From contig NC_083603.1 of NCBI RefSeq assembly GCF_029168945.1, positions 12,276,001 through 12,340,000 of the forward strand: 64,000 nt of DNA, in the 5' to 3' direction. This DNA is from Cannabis sativa (Eukaryota > Streptophyta > Magnoliopsida > Rosales > Cannabaceae). Both the position numbers and the translations under genes were made by a program. The notes beneath the pieces are model-generated. The model searched no databases. It was not told where the DNA came from and saw nothing but the letters and a program-made list of their open reading frames with translations. Shown here piece by piece: positions 1-10,900 of this stretch (position 1 is its first letter; each line of letters opens with the position of its first letter).

Positions 1-867
1 TTAGGGTGATACGTACATTTTGGGAACACAGTAGTGCAATTGAGTGGGAGCGCTAACATAAATATGGAATCTATAGCTTCTATCTGGCGAATAGAGAGTA
101 AAGGATGATTGCCTTCGAGCTTGACCAAACGAAAATAAATGGTGGAGTACTCATTTCACATAGCTGAAATATCATTTATACGGGGTTAAGTGTTTTAAGG
201 ATAAAATACATTGTAGGGTGTTACGGTAATCTAATCCCTTTACAGTATAGATCATTCATATAGAGGATCATTGATCAAATTAGGATTATAACAATGGATA
301 ACTAATGACGTGTCTATATGGTGGAACATATAGAGAGTTCTATATACTGAGAGTGCAATTCTAAGTTCTATGCGTGGATTCAACGAAGAATTAATAAGTC
401 AGTGAATTTAGGTTATAAATTCTTGATCTGCTTATTGGAAGCTCGGTTATATAGACCCATGGTCCCCCCACTAGTTGAGACAATATTACTTGTAAGACTC
501 ATTTAATTGATTTTGATTAATCAATTATAATTCTCAAATTAGACATGTGAATTTTTCACTAAGTAAGGGCGAAATTGTAAAGAAAGAGTTTTTAGGACAT
601 ATTTGTTAATTATGATACTTTGTATGGTTCAATTAATAAATATGATAAATGACAATATTATTTAATAATTATTTTTAGTTATTAAATAGTTAGAATTGGC
701 ATTTAAATGGTTAAATTTGAAAATTGACGTTTTTGAGAAAATGAGATGCAGAAATAATAAAACTGCAAAATTGCAAAAAGTGAGGCCCAAATCCATAATG
801 CCATGGCCGACCACTTTTATAGGGATTATCATCTGATATTTTCATTATTTTAATGCCAAATAATTCA

Positions 868-1099
868 AACCTAACCCTATGTGGAATGCTATAAATAGAT
901 AGTGAAGGCTTTAGGAAACATACACTTACACATCTTGTTTCCTTCAGAGAAAAACCTGAGCCTTCTCTCTCTAACCTAGCCGCAACCTAACCCTATGTGG
1001 AATGCTATAAATAGATAGTGAAGGCTTTAGGAAACATACACTTACACATCTTGTTTCCTTCAGAGAAAAACCTGAGCCTTCTCTCTCTAACCTAGCCGC
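868..1099 (+). repeat. 116-bp tandem duplication of the LTR core promoter
   Basis: Two back-to-back copies (868-983 and 984-1099) read as identical by eye. Each holds a TATA motif (CTATAAATAG) and the pyrimidine-rich stretch after it. The homologous LTR at 61386-63283 has this segment only once, so the duplication is private to this copy. Perfect identity suggests it is recent. Confidence 0.9.
889..1014 (+). promoter_or_regulatory. Two TATA boxes of the LTR promoter
   Basis: CTATAAATAG occurs at 889-898 and again at 1005-1014, one per tandem unit. The same motif at about 62816-62827 in the right-hand LTR is single. Position, surrounding CT-rich sequence and repetition in all family LTRs support a Pol II core promoter. 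Start sites cannot be read from sequence. Confidence 0.65.
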
Positions 1100-2924
1100 C
1101 ACCTATATCCTCTTCTTTCTTGAATAATTTTGAACCTCTTAGTGATAGAGTAGTGCCCACACACAGCAAGTGATACCTCAATCATAGTGAGGAAGATCGT
1201 GAAGAAAGACATTCAACAAGAAGGAGATTCAACACTAAAGGAAGGAGAGAAAGAGATCCAGGTTCAGATCTTGATAATACTCTGTGACAGAAAGGATACA
1301 AGGGTTAGAGATCTGAACGGAAGGAGAAATTTTATTCCGCTGCACCCAATGTAAGGTTTCTCATACTTTATATGTGTTTAATTTATAGTCGTTTTAGAAG
1401 TTCATATTTAGGGTGTTAATCAACATACTTGTGAGTAGATCTAAGATCCTGGTAAAATAATTTCCAACACCCACTACTAATGGCTCCCTAACTCTCACAC
1501 AAGGCCCAAAAGAGAGGAATTTAACCTTTCATTAAATAAATATTATTCATTGAATAAGACCAATACTAATTGGGCCTAAATCAACTATCATGGGGTGATA
1601 TTTTATTTCAACAACCTAATCCATTTATCTATCTAAAAATAAATGGGCTTCCTATATGCATCTAAATCCAAAAGCAAATATATAGGCTCACACATGTCAA
1701 ATTGATTTGGATGGGCCGTATCATGTTTCTAAGTTTACACAGATGAAAGAAATATAAAATTTACTTGTTACAAACTATTTATAAGATCTATTGACAATTG
1801 GAATATGATTAAAATCAGATTATTAGATCTGTCAACAAGTTAATCATAACAATTTAGATTAAATAAATAATAAGTTTGTTATAAAAGTTTTGAATAAACA
1901 ATTAAATAAAATAAACAATATCCATGTAACAATTTGTGAAATTTAAAATTATTATTTAAACAATATCCATGTAAAAGGATATCTATTACTTATATAATTA
2001 AATTATTATTTAACTAACCAACTAAATTTGAAAATTTAGGGTTGTTAAAATAACCTTAAATATCTTTTCAAAATTTAAAATTCAAAATGAAACTAATTTA
2101 AAATATATTGGTTTATTTGAATTATTTTATCAAATTAAGTTAAATATCTAATAAGATAAATGATTTGAACATAACCAAATAGATATTTTCAATATCATTT
2201 TCTAATCTTATAATTAAATAAAATTAAAATAACAAATTAACTAATTTTTAAATAGATAGGGTTAGGCAAATATTATTTTAAGAATAAAATAATAAACAAA
2301 TAATAATTATCCAAATTATATGTCAAAATATCTCAAATTAAGCATTTTTCAAATTTTTACAAAAATATCTAAGTTATTAAATATTTAAAATTCTATTTAT
2401 AAATTTCTAATAAGTAAGATGATATAAAATATCATTTTTCTAACTTATAATTTAAAAACAATTAAATCTTTCACAAAATAATCAATTTTTTGAATTTGAA
2501 AATATTATGGTTAGAATATCTATAAAAATATCTAGGTTAATTTTAAATTTATAATTATTTGATGTATCTTATAAGATAATTTTAATATAATATTTCAAAT
2601 TAAAAGAATAATGCTATCATTTAATTTAAAATATGTGCAATATTAAAATATCTAACTTTATAATTAAAAAAAATATATAAATATTAAAGAAATTAACAAA
2701 ATTTTAAAATCTAACCATAAATAAAATAATAAAATAATCAATTTTTAAATTTAAACCTCAAAATATCAAAAAATTAATAATAATCTATTAAATAATTAAA
2801 TATTATTAATTTAAAAATTGACATTTAAGTTTGAATGATAAAAATTATATTTTATTTTGATTTAGGGTTTGAAATTGGAAAAATTCAAAATTTGTAGAAA
2901 AAAATCCACAAAAATTAGATTTTG

Positions 2925-3165
2925 GGTGCCGCTGCCCACGAGGAGGCTGCATGCAGCCTCTTACGCGTGCGGAATGGGGCTTTTGCAGGGTGACACACCG
3001 AGAATTCTCGACAGGTGCAGCCTCCCACTCGGCGTAATGCAGGGTTCCTAGGAAGGGCTCGTGTCTGAGCCTGGTGCTAACGAGCGTTCGGGTAGGATTT
3101 TTCCTAGCACATGCGCGCGCGGATCACCTTGTCCGAGTGCTATGCGCGCATGGTGCTCGACATTG
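2925..3165 (-). repeat. GC-rich palindrome cassette in the leader
   Basis: A GC-rich island in otherwise very AT-rich DNA. It contains a perfect 18-bp palindrome at 2943-2960 centred on TGCATGCA, a perfect 12-bp palindrome CGAGAATTCTCG at 2999-3010, and a hairpin at 3131-3161 whose arms pair with a few G-U pairs. At the same place the element at 49802-60143 has a different GC-rich sequence that is also full of inverted repeats. The short ORF at 2869-3051 is considered chance. Confidence 0.75.
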
Positions 3166-3437
3166 ATGCACTCAATCGACCCGAAACTTTAAACCACCAT
3201 AACTCTCTCATTTTTTATCAGAACTAAGTTCCGTAAAAATGAAAGTTGCTTAATTTTTCACAAAGAATCAAAATAAATTATTTTCATAACAAAAATAAAA
3301 TTATTTTCATGGAAAAATTTTATAAATCACATACATTCATCAAATAACACATAAACCAACATGAACACATCCAAATCAATACAATAAACAAATTTATTAT
3401 TTTAAATCCATATTTCATGAAAGTAAATCATTGCCAT

Positions 3438-3450
3438 GGATCTGAGGCCA
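3438..3450 (-). other. Primer binding site (variant, initiator tRNA-Met type)
   Basis: On the minus strand this reads TGGCCTCAGATCC, two bases after the LTR edge at 3453. The usual plant tRNA-Met primer site is TGGTATCAGAGCC. The TA to CC change at positions 4-5 is also seen in the copy at 57961-57975, but not in the plus-strand copy at 63286. Confidence 0.7.
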
Positions 3451-3754
3451 ATTGTTGGGAATATATTACCAGGATCTAGATTTACTAACAAGTATGTTGA
3501 TTAACATCCTAAATATAAATGTCTCTAAAACAATGAAATTAAACACATAAGGGTTTAGAGAATCTTACATTGGTTGCAGCAGAATATTATGACTCCTTCT
3601 GCTCGGATCTCTAACCCTTGTTCCTTTCTATTACAGAGTATTATCAATATTTCAGCCTGGATCTCTTTCTCTCCTTCAGGTTAGTTACCACCGTCTTCCG
3701 CACTATGATTGAGTACTTGACTTGCTATGTGTGGGCATGGCACTCTATCACTAA

Positions 3755-4463
3755 TGGAGAATTGGATGAAGAACAATTAAGGAGGTTTTGAAAACTGTAT
3801 AGAAGGTGTCTCTCTTCTACTAGTTGTCTGACAGAGTTAGAAACTAGATTTGGCAGGTTGAAAAAGTTGGATGAGATGAGAGCATCATGATCTCCACGGC
3901 TGTCCTGGAGTTGGAGGTTACTCCCCCTTCTCTTGGTGTGATAAACGAGAAGCATGATGAGTATCCCCGGGGGTTCAAGCACATTCAAACAGATGCTTCA
4001 GTATCTGGATTTGAGGTAGGTCTTGCTGCTGTGATAGTTGATGATAATGAGGGACAAGATTCATATGTTGCAGTCGAGTTTGCGAGGGTGGATAGTGTGT
4101 TAGAAGCTGAACTGGCTGCGATATCGATGGCTTTGTCTCTTGCAAGAAATAGGGGTTATGATCACGTTATTTTGGAATCTGACTGTGCAGTGGCAATGGT
4201 CCATCTGAATGAGAGAAAGCTCCCTGTTCAATGGGGCTCTTATCCTATGTTTACTGAATGTTTAATTAAAACTTTTGATTTCCAGTCAGTTGTTTTTTCT
4301 GCTATTAACCGTTCGGTTAATTGTGTTGCGGATCGCCTCGCCATGTGGGCTCGTGTCTCTAAGATCCAAACACAGGGTTGTTTAAGGGATGTGGCCCCCT
4401 TTTGTGGTCACTAGTTTGTGTTGTGTGTTCAATAAAGAATCCAGATATAAAAAAATAAAAAAA
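3755..4463 (+). mobile_element. Poly(A)-tailed retro-insertion carrying an RNase H domain
   Basis: Homology to the family LTR stops near 3752 and resumes after an A-rich tail at about 4449-4463. In between lies a plus-strand sequence with an ORF, a short 3'UTR containing AATAAA, and a poly(A)-like tail. This is the structure of a LINE 3' fragment or a LINE-made retrocopy. I could not find a clean target site duplication, so the edges are approximate. Confidence 0.65.
3887..4414 (+). CDS. RNase H-like (RVT_3-type) domain protein, LINE-derived fragment
   Basis: The frame encodes 175 aa. From about residue 34 it is a plant-type RNase H fold: TDAS (first catalytic Asp), EAELAAI (Glu), ESDC (second Asp) and the C-terminal NCVADRLA helix. 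Plant L1-like LINEs carry this domain after the reverse transcriptase. Residues 1-30 look non-homologous and the start Met is arbitrary. The protein differs clearly from the RNase H regions of LINE-A and LINE-B in this window, so the source is another LINE lineage or a host RNase H-like gene. It lies inside an LTR and has no promoter of its own that I can see. Confidence 0.6.
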   Translation: MISTAVLELEVTPPSLGVINEKHDEYPRGFKHIQTDASVSGFEVGLAAVIVDDNEGQDSYVAVEFARVDSVLEAELAAISMALSLARNRGYDHVILESDCAVAMVHLNERKLPVQWGSYPMFTECLIKTFDFQSVVFSAINRSVNCVADRLAMWARVSKIQTQGCLRDVAPFCGH

Positions 4464-6040
4464 AACCTAGGACTTAGGTTTGAATTATATGGATTAAAAA
4501 AGAATAAAATATTGGGCAAAAATCACACACTAAGGCCGGCCACTAAAAGACCACTTTCTAGTTACAATTTCGCCACTTTATTTCAACCAGTTATTCTTCG
4601 TTCAATAATACTATATTTTCCAATTCAATCCTATAAATGTCAAATTATTTATTTAATCATTATAATTAATTATCAATTAAAATTGCCATTTATAATATTT
4701 ATTAATTAGACCATACAAAGTCTCTTAATTAATAAATTAACTCCGAAACCTCTTATTATCACAATTAAGCCCTTGCTTAGTGAAAATTCATAAATAAGAC
4801 ATAGTCTAATTTTAGAATTATAATTGATTAATTAAAACTAATTAACTGAGTCTACAAGCAGTATTATCCATTATTACAATCTTAATAGTCAAAGATACTC
4901 GATAGATGATTTACATTGAATAGGGACAAATTTATCGTTCAACCTTTCAATGTATTTTATCCTTAAAACACTTAGCTACCTATAAATGATATTTTAGTAA
5001 ACTAATATAATTACTGAAATGAGATCTCATTCATTTATCTCTATTCAGCGAAGCTCAAAGGAGATTATCGTTTCACTACTTCTAAATACCTATAGAAGCT
5101 ATATATTCTATATCTATGATCAGCGCTCCCACTTAATTATACTACAGTAAAGACCGCTTAGTTTAATTTAGAAATTAGCAGTTAATTAAGATTTAATTAT
5201 GAAAATTATTTATAAATATTTAAAAAATTATTTATGTTGTTATATTTGAATTCGGAATGCATTTTATGTCATATAGTGAAATTTCATAATTTTGTATTTT
5301 CGGTGCCCGACAACATGGAACGCGGTGTATGGCTCGGTAGAATCACATCTTAGTATTTTAGTATAGCGGGACAATAGTTAGACATTTGGAATGTCAGGAA
5401 TAGATGGGATTTTAGATTTCTCAAAATACCCCTAAGTACCCTTTTATGATTTTTAGTATGGGAGGGGCAAAATACTCTTTTTGCCTATTAGAGCTTTTGC
5501 CTTATATGGGTTTAATTAAGTTCATTAAATCAGATTTTTAATTAAGTTTTATGCTGAATATTAAGTAGATAAATCATTTCCTTCTCTCATTTTATTAAAA
5601 AATCAAAAACATTATATTTGAAGAAAACGTTCTCTTTCTCTTGCCCTCTCTCTTTCGAAACCCTCTTGGATAGCTTGGGCTGGGAGTTTTCATTGTGATT
5701 CAAGTGATTTTCTACTATTGTTTGTAATCTCCAAGTCAAGGTAAGGTTTTTATCAACTTCCCTTTTAGTTTCTTGATTTTTAAGGAAATGGATCATGCAT
5801 GTTTTGTGATTTTTGGTTGCTGTTCTTACTGCTGGTGTTGAGTTATGTTTTCAGTAGTTAAATAATGTTTAATTGAGTAGAATAGAGTTGGTTGTGATGC
5901 ATGGTAGTTACTTTTGTTCAAGTTTGGAGTTTTGACTCAAAAACTATGATTTTCAAAGTGAAATGTGGAATTAGTTGCTGTAGTGGTTGAGTTTGGAAAC
6001 GTTTTGATTAGGGGTTTGATTTTTGTGGGATTTCTGGGTA

Positions 6041-6080
6041 AAACCGGCCAACCGGTTTTACACTGCTTGTAAAACCGGTT
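6041..6080 (+). repeat. CCGGTT inverted-repeat cluster in the gypsy-1 LTR
   Basis: AAACCGG (6041-6047) faces CCGGTTT (6052-6058) across a 4-base loop, followed by the palindrome AACCGGTT at 6073-6080. A partly decayed version is in the 3' LTR at about 13707-13750. Equivalent clusters occur in the gypsy-2 and solo LTRs. Confidence 0.7.
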
Positions 6081-6439
6081 ACCCAAATTTTGCAGCAGGG
6101 GTGAAAACCGATTTTTCTCAGCTTATTGTTTCGTGCTAGTTTTAGGTTTTCAGGCAGTTTGTTCCCTGCTAGTTTGGGGTATTTTTGTATTAAGTTACAG
6201 TAGGTTAAGTTTGGTTTTAAAACCTTTGTCCCGGTTTTGATTTAGTGAGTCACTTATGTGTGATGATATCGTTGTGATTAGGAGCCTGTAATTCGCCGAG
6301 CAGTTCGTTCCACTCAGGTTGACCGGCACACCTGAATTTGGAATTGAGGTAAGATTAGTATAACAGTATGCATATGTATTTACATGTTTAGCGTGCATGT
6401 TAGGAAGCCTGTTAGATTACATTAGATATGTATGTTGGC

Positions 6440-6665
6440 TTCGTACCATCCGACAGTATCACATCGGTGCGGCTAGAGTATGACTAGCGTACCGAGTATA
6501 GGCTGATATTATGGTCGATGGTACTGTATTGTTTGACTGTATCACATCGGTAAGGCTAGAGTATGACTAGGGTACCGAGTATAGGCTGATACTGTAACAC
6601 ATCGGTAAGGCTAGAGTATGACTAGCAGCTGGAGTATGACCAGTGTACCGAGTATAGGCTGTTAT
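6440..6665 (+). repeat. Tandem repeats in the gypsy-1 5' LTR
   Basis: Three imperfect units, each containing ATCGGTAAGGCTAGAGTATG and ending in ACCGAGTATAGGCTG. The unit length varies from about 60 to 90 bp. The 3' LTR has the same array at about 14120-14350 with small differences in unit make-up. Confidence 0.8.
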
Positions 6666-7170
6666 TATGTCAAAAGTACCGTCGTACGAACATTCGAGAC
6701 TCAGTACCGTGTGAGACACGGGGATTAGGGTTGTGGTCAGGGGTATGGGCGTCTGATCATAACCCGGGATTTATGTATGTTTTATGATTTATGCTTTTCT
6801 TACTGAGTCTGTCGACTCACAGTGCTATGTTTATGTGTAGGTAAGGGCAAGGCCAAGGCTGAGGAACCGTGAGGATAAGCCGATGAAGATTGTACATGTC
6901 GGGGCGGTTAGGCTTGGAGCGTACGATCCTCCGGATAGCAGCGCTTTTGTAGTTAGTCGCTGGGCGACAAATATTTTGTAAAGAATTAATTAACTTTTGT
7001 AAAGTATTTTGTAATCGGGATCCCAAGTATTTTGTATGAAATATTATGTTTTAATTAAAAAGCAAAATTTTAATTAATGACGATTTCCATAAACCTCGTT
7101 GATTAGCAACGAGCTGCACATACGTTTGAAAATCACGTAACACACCTAGTCTAGTTAGGGTGTTACAAAA

Positions 7171-7183
7171 TGGTATCAGAGCC
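7171..7183 (+). other. Primer binding site 1 (at the Cassandra-like side)
   Basis: TGGTATCAGAGCC, complementary to the 3' end of initiator tRNA-Met, 3 bp after the gypsy-1 5' LTR. The sequence that follows belongs to the Cassandra-like segment. Confidence 0.85.
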
Positions 7184-7404
7184 TTGACCCAGCCGGAAGT
7201 GTGGTCGACGAGGACGTCGAACCTCGTAAGGGTGGGTGATTGTGATAGTCAGTAGTCCCGTGATCCGTAAGGGGAAATACCAGGTAAGCTGTGCAATCCC
7301 ACATCGCCTGGGGAATGTCAAGTGGGATGATTCTGAGACTGTGTAGGTATGGGACAACATAGTTGAAGAGGGCTTAAATGGATTGATTGGTACTACCTAT
7401 ATCA

Positions 7405-7515
7405 ACGAGGTGCGTCTTGTTTTTCGGTAGCCCATCTCGAAAGAACTCCTCAGTTAAGCGAACTTGACTTGGGAGTAATTTCAGGATGGGTGACCTCCTG
7501 GGAAGTTTTTCTAAG
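7405..7515 (+). other. 5S rRNA-like sequence inside the Cassandra-like LTR
   Basis: The stretch with CAGTTAAGCG... and GGATGGGTGACCTCCTGGG matches the 3' two thirds of plant 5S rRNA, including the A-box/intermediate element region and the C box of the Pol III internal promoter. The 5' third is more diverged. It is in a retrotransposon LTR, not a 5S gene array. Known Cassandra elements carry such 5S sequences; whether this one could recruit TFIIIA/Pol III is unknown. Confidence 0.8.
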
Positions 7516-7548
7516 AAACGTGCGAGTGAGGACAAAGCATGCTGGAAA

Positions 7549-7636
7549 TCTAGGAAGCAGCTAGAGTGGCGTACTCGTGTTGGTCTGTAGGGTCAGTCAT
7601 GAATCCAGGAAGCAGCCAGAGTGGCGTACTCGTGTA
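7549..7636 (+). repeat. Direct repeat, ~33 bp, in the Cassandra-like LTR
   Basis: Two near-identical copies (7549-7581 and 7604-7636), sharing AGAGTGGCGTACTCGTGT, 55 bp apart downstream of the 5S-like part. Confidence 0.8.
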
Positions 7637-7699
7637 TAAGAGCCATTCATTCCGTGGGTGTGAGGACCCAATGGAGGCTTGAAGCGGGGACGTTACAAA

Positions 7700-7712
7700 T
7701 GGTATCAGAGCC
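7700..7712 (+). other. Primer binding site 2 (true gypsy-1 leader)
   Basis: TGGTATCAGAGCC, 2 bp after the Cassandra-like LTR end GTTACA. It is followed by GCCAGGTT and a leader homologous to gypsy-2 (24413 onward), so this is the original gypsy primer site. Confidence 0.85.
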
Positions 7713-7972
7713 GCCAGGTTGTCTTCCGAAGATCGTCACGACATGTACAATCATCATCAGCAGTTAGCTCGTTCTACGGTTCAGTAAGCTTTTATTGCTT
7801 TAGTAGCTTATTTAATTATTATGAAATAAGAAAAGCCTGTTAGGAAGCATGTTAGTAGCCTGATAGTAGAATAGGCGCATGTTTTTAAGTTTCAAATTAA
7901 GCGGCATTAGTAAGCTCTCGTTGATCATGACCTGATATGCCAACTCTTGGTTTCGCAGGCTGTTCAGACTAG

Positions 7973-10900
7973 ATGGATGCCAAGCGAAATACCAGGAGTC
8001 AGGGCAACTCGGTCGGGTCAAATCAAGGTCAGGGAGCTTAGTTTCCCCCAAATGCTCGGGGCCGAGGTAGAGGTCCCAGGGGCAGGGCTCGTGGTCGGGG
8101 TGATGTTAACCCGCCACAGGCTGCCCAGGCTGCCTAAGCCACTCAGGAAGCCCAGAACTGGGAAAATAGGTTTGCAGAAATGCAAGCCAGAATAGAGGAG
8201 CAAGATAATGAGATCCAGAGATTGAGACAGCAGAGTGCTCCTGCAGTGCCTGTTCCAGAAGTTCCAGTGGCACCTGCCCTTGTTGTCCAGGCCGAACCAG
8301 TAGTAGCGGTGAATGGAATGGAACCCCTGTATCAAAGGTTCCGCAAGCAGGCACCTCCAGTTTTTCTTGGAGGTCCGGACGTCATGAAAGTCGAGCAGTG
8401 GCTAACAGTGATTACGAAGATATTAAATTTCATGGGCGTCACCGGGAATGACAGAGTGGTGTGTGCCACCTTTCAGTTTCAAGAGGATGCGTTGGTCTGG
8501 TGGGACATGGTGTCCCTGATACATGATGTCACTACGATGACCTGGGAAAAGTTCCAGGAACTTTTTAATGCAAAGTACTACAATGAGGCCATTAGAAGTG
8601 CCAAGAGAAAAGAGTTCACTCACCTGACTCAGAAAGAAAACATGAGCGTTACTGAATATACAACGCAGTTTGATCGGTTGGCGAGGTTGGCCTCGGGAAT
8701 TGTGCCAACCGATTTTAGTAAAAAGGAAAAGTATCTGGATGGACTTAATGCAAAGATTCGTCATGACCTGATGATTACTACCGACGACAAGACCACCTAT
8801 GCCGAAATGGTGGAGAAAGCACTGCGAGCTAAGGGCTCAGTTGGGTGTATGACGGAGTCAGCTAGGACTCCAGTGGGTGGCGGGGCCCCTACCCCTCCTG
8901 CTTCAGGCTTTAGTAGGGGAGGTAGTGGTTCGGCCATGGACCAGAAGAGGAAAGCATCCACTGCAACCGGTGGCTCGAGTCAGAACAAGAGGTTCCGTGG
9001 GAACTAGAGTCGAGGCGGTCGTCAGAGTAGTGCTGAGACCCGATATTCCTACTCAGAGTGCCCCAGTTGTAAAAGGCACCATCTGGGTAAGTGTAGAGGG
9101 CAGGGGTGCTTTAAATGTGGCATGCCCGGACATTACAAAAGGGATTACCCCCAGCTCAGAACAGAAGCACCAAGGGCTCCGGCGAGACCCACTCCAGCTA
9201 GGGTGTTCGCCATTACGCAGGCTGATGTAGAAGCCAGCCCTTTAGTGGTGATAGGTCAGCTCTCAGTTAACAATTCTTATTACTCGATATTGTTTGATTC
9301 TGGGGCCACACATTCTTATGTGGCAGCCAGAATCTTTAGTAAATTGGATAGACCGCATGATAGTTATGAATCAGGGTTTGGAACCCTATTACCTGTCGGA
9401 GAGTTAATTATCTCCAAAAGGTGGATTAGGTCTATGCCGATCAGAATAGACGGTAGAGAGTTAACTGCTCACCTAATAGAAATGAGCTTAGTAGATTTTG
9501 ATATTATTCTAGGAATGGATTTCCTATCTAAATACTCAACTAGTATTGACTAGAAGGGGAAGATGGTAATCTTCCAATCGGAAAGTGAAGAACCGTTTGT
9601 TTTTGTCGGTTCGGTTCGGGGATCTCGGATCTCGGTGATTTCGGCCCTGTCAGCTAGGGATTTACTGCGTGGCGATTGTTTAGGGTTTCTGACCGTGGTG
9701 GTGGACACCACTCGCCCAGATACCATTTGGCCAGAGGACATCAAGGTGGTTCGGGAATTTCTAGATGTTTTTCCCGAAGAACTTCCGGGTTTACCACCTC
9801 AGCGGGAGATTGATTTTTTTATTGATTTGGCACCCGAAGTGGAACCGGTTTCCAAGGCTCCTTATAGAATGGCTCCAGCTGAGCTTAAAGAATTGAAGAT
9901 TCAGCTTCAAGGGTTACTTGACATAGGGTTTATTCGGCCTAGTGTGTCACCTTGGGGAGCTCCAGTGTTATTCGTCAAGAAGAAGGATGGGTCTATGAGA
10001 ATATGTATCGACTATCGGGAATTGAACAAGCTAACAATGAAGAATAAATATCCCTTACCTAGAATCGATGACCTTTTCGATCAACTTTAGGGAAAGACGG
10101 TCTTCTCCAAGATTGATCTCCGATCGGGTTATCATCAATTGAAAATCCGAGAGGAGGACATTCCGAAGACGGCTTTCCGTACTAGGTATGGACATTACGA
10201 ATTCTTGGTTATGTCATTTGGACTAACCAATGCTCCTGCAACATTTATGGATTTGATGAATAGAGTATTCAAGGATTTCCTCGATATCTGTGTAATTGTG
10301 TTTAGCGACGACATCCTTGTGTACTCTCAATCAGAAGAGGAGCACGAGTTACATCTTCAGATGGTTCTGCAACGGCTTTGAGAACACAAGCTTTATTCCA
10401 AATTCAAGAAATGTGATTTTTGGCTATCTCAGGTGTCTTTCTTAGGGCACATTGTTAGCAAGGATGGGATTAAAGTGGATCCAGGGAAAATAGAATCCGT
10501 CAGGGATTGGCCTAGACCGAAGACAGTGACAGAAATTAGAAGCTTTTTGGGTTTAGCCGGATATTATCGTCGGTTTGTGGAAGGGTTTTCTAAGATATCA
10601 ACACCCTTGATCGAACTCACGAAAAAGAATCAGCGGTTTGTGTGGTCAGATAAATGCGAAGCTAGTTTTCAGGAGCTGAAACAGAGATTGATTACGGCTC
10701 CAGTTTTAGCTCTGCCTTCTGACAAAGAAAAGTTCGTGGTTTATTGCGATGCATCCAGACAGAGTCTGGGGTGTGTACTGATGCAAGCCGATCGGGTTAT
10801 CGCTTATGCCTCCCGTCAGTTAAAGGGTTATGAACAGCGATACCCGACTCATGACCTAGAATTGGCCGCCGTAGTTTTTGCTTTGAAGATCTGGCGGCAT

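Larger units (their letters stand above)
1..1469 (+). mobile_element. LTR of the ~1.9-kb-LTR gag-only family, cut by the window edge
   Basis: The first base joins a sequence that can be followed side by side with the complete LTR at 61386-63283, starting about 530 bp inside it. It ends in the family terminus TTCCAACA at 1469. The next bases are not a primer binding site but minus-strand leader sequence of another copy of the same family (compare about 56375-57977). So this LTR is an insertion, either a solo LTR or a 3' LTR. CCCAC at 1470-1474 could be one arm of its target site duplication; the other arm lies outside the window. The LTR carries a duplicated TATA segment described separately. 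Confidence 0.85.
1470..3452 (-). mobile_element. Leader/internal fragment of a minus-strand gag-only element
   Basis: This AT-rich stretch aligns with 56375-57977, the 5' leader of the complete minus-strand element, beginning with the shared phrase CTCTCACACAAGG. It has no coding ORF. It ends on the high-coordinate side in a primer-binding-site-like motif and then an LTR. The low-coordinate end is cut by the plus-strand LTR at 1-1469. The central GC-rich island is listed separately. The rest contains only short A/T-rich words. Confidence 0.8.
3453..5145 (-). mobile_element. Minus-strand LTR, left part (split by gypsy-1)
   Basis: Starts TGTTGGGAATATATTACC at 3453 and matches the LTRs at 49802 and 57978. 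It is interrupted at about 3755-4463 by an RNase H-bearing retrocopy. It is cut at 5145/5146 by gypsy-1, whose duplication ACTAC stands at 5141-5145. The rest of the LTR resumes at 14862. Confidence 0.85.
5146..7167 (+). repeat. Gypsy-1 5' LTR
   Basis: About 2.0 kb. It lacks a ~175-bp block present in the 3' LTR near 13501-13675. It holds an AACCGG/CCGGTT inverted-repeat cluster at 6041-6080 and a tandem-repeat region at about 6440-6660. Confidence 0.9.
7171..7697 (+). mobile_element. Cassandra-like TRIM segment (internal region plus one LTR)
   Basis: Between the gypsy-1 5' LTR and the gypsy leader sits a foreign segment. It starts with a primer site (TGGTATCAGAGCC, 7171-7183), then a short spacer and a purine tract (about 7228-7240). 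Next comes a block starting TGTGATAGTC at about 7241 and ending GGGACGTTACA at 7697. This block contains a 5S rRNA-like stretch, the hallmark of Cassandra terminal-repeat retrotransposons in miniature. Immediately after it a second primer site (7700-7712) leads into the true gypsy leader, which aligns with gypsy-2 from 24400. The exact LTR start (7241 or about 7290) is uncertain. Confidence 0.75.

Noticed and set aside
2869..3051. 60-aa ORF in the GC-rich leader island
   Set aside because: It runs through inverted repeats, is not kept in the homologous copy at 57485-57710 and has no recognisable motif.
6440..6665. CRISPR-like array
   Set aside because: Imperfect units of variable length without distinct spacers, in a plant LTR; ordinary LTR tandem repeats.
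7405..7515. Genuine 5S rRNA gene
   Set aside because: The 5' third is diverged, there is no tandem array, and it lies inside an LTR-like block flanked by primer sites.
8018..8764. Minus-strand ORFs opposite gypsy-1 gag
   Set aside because: Shadows of the gag frame; no homology of their own. The same holds for the minus-strand ORFs at 24608-26974.
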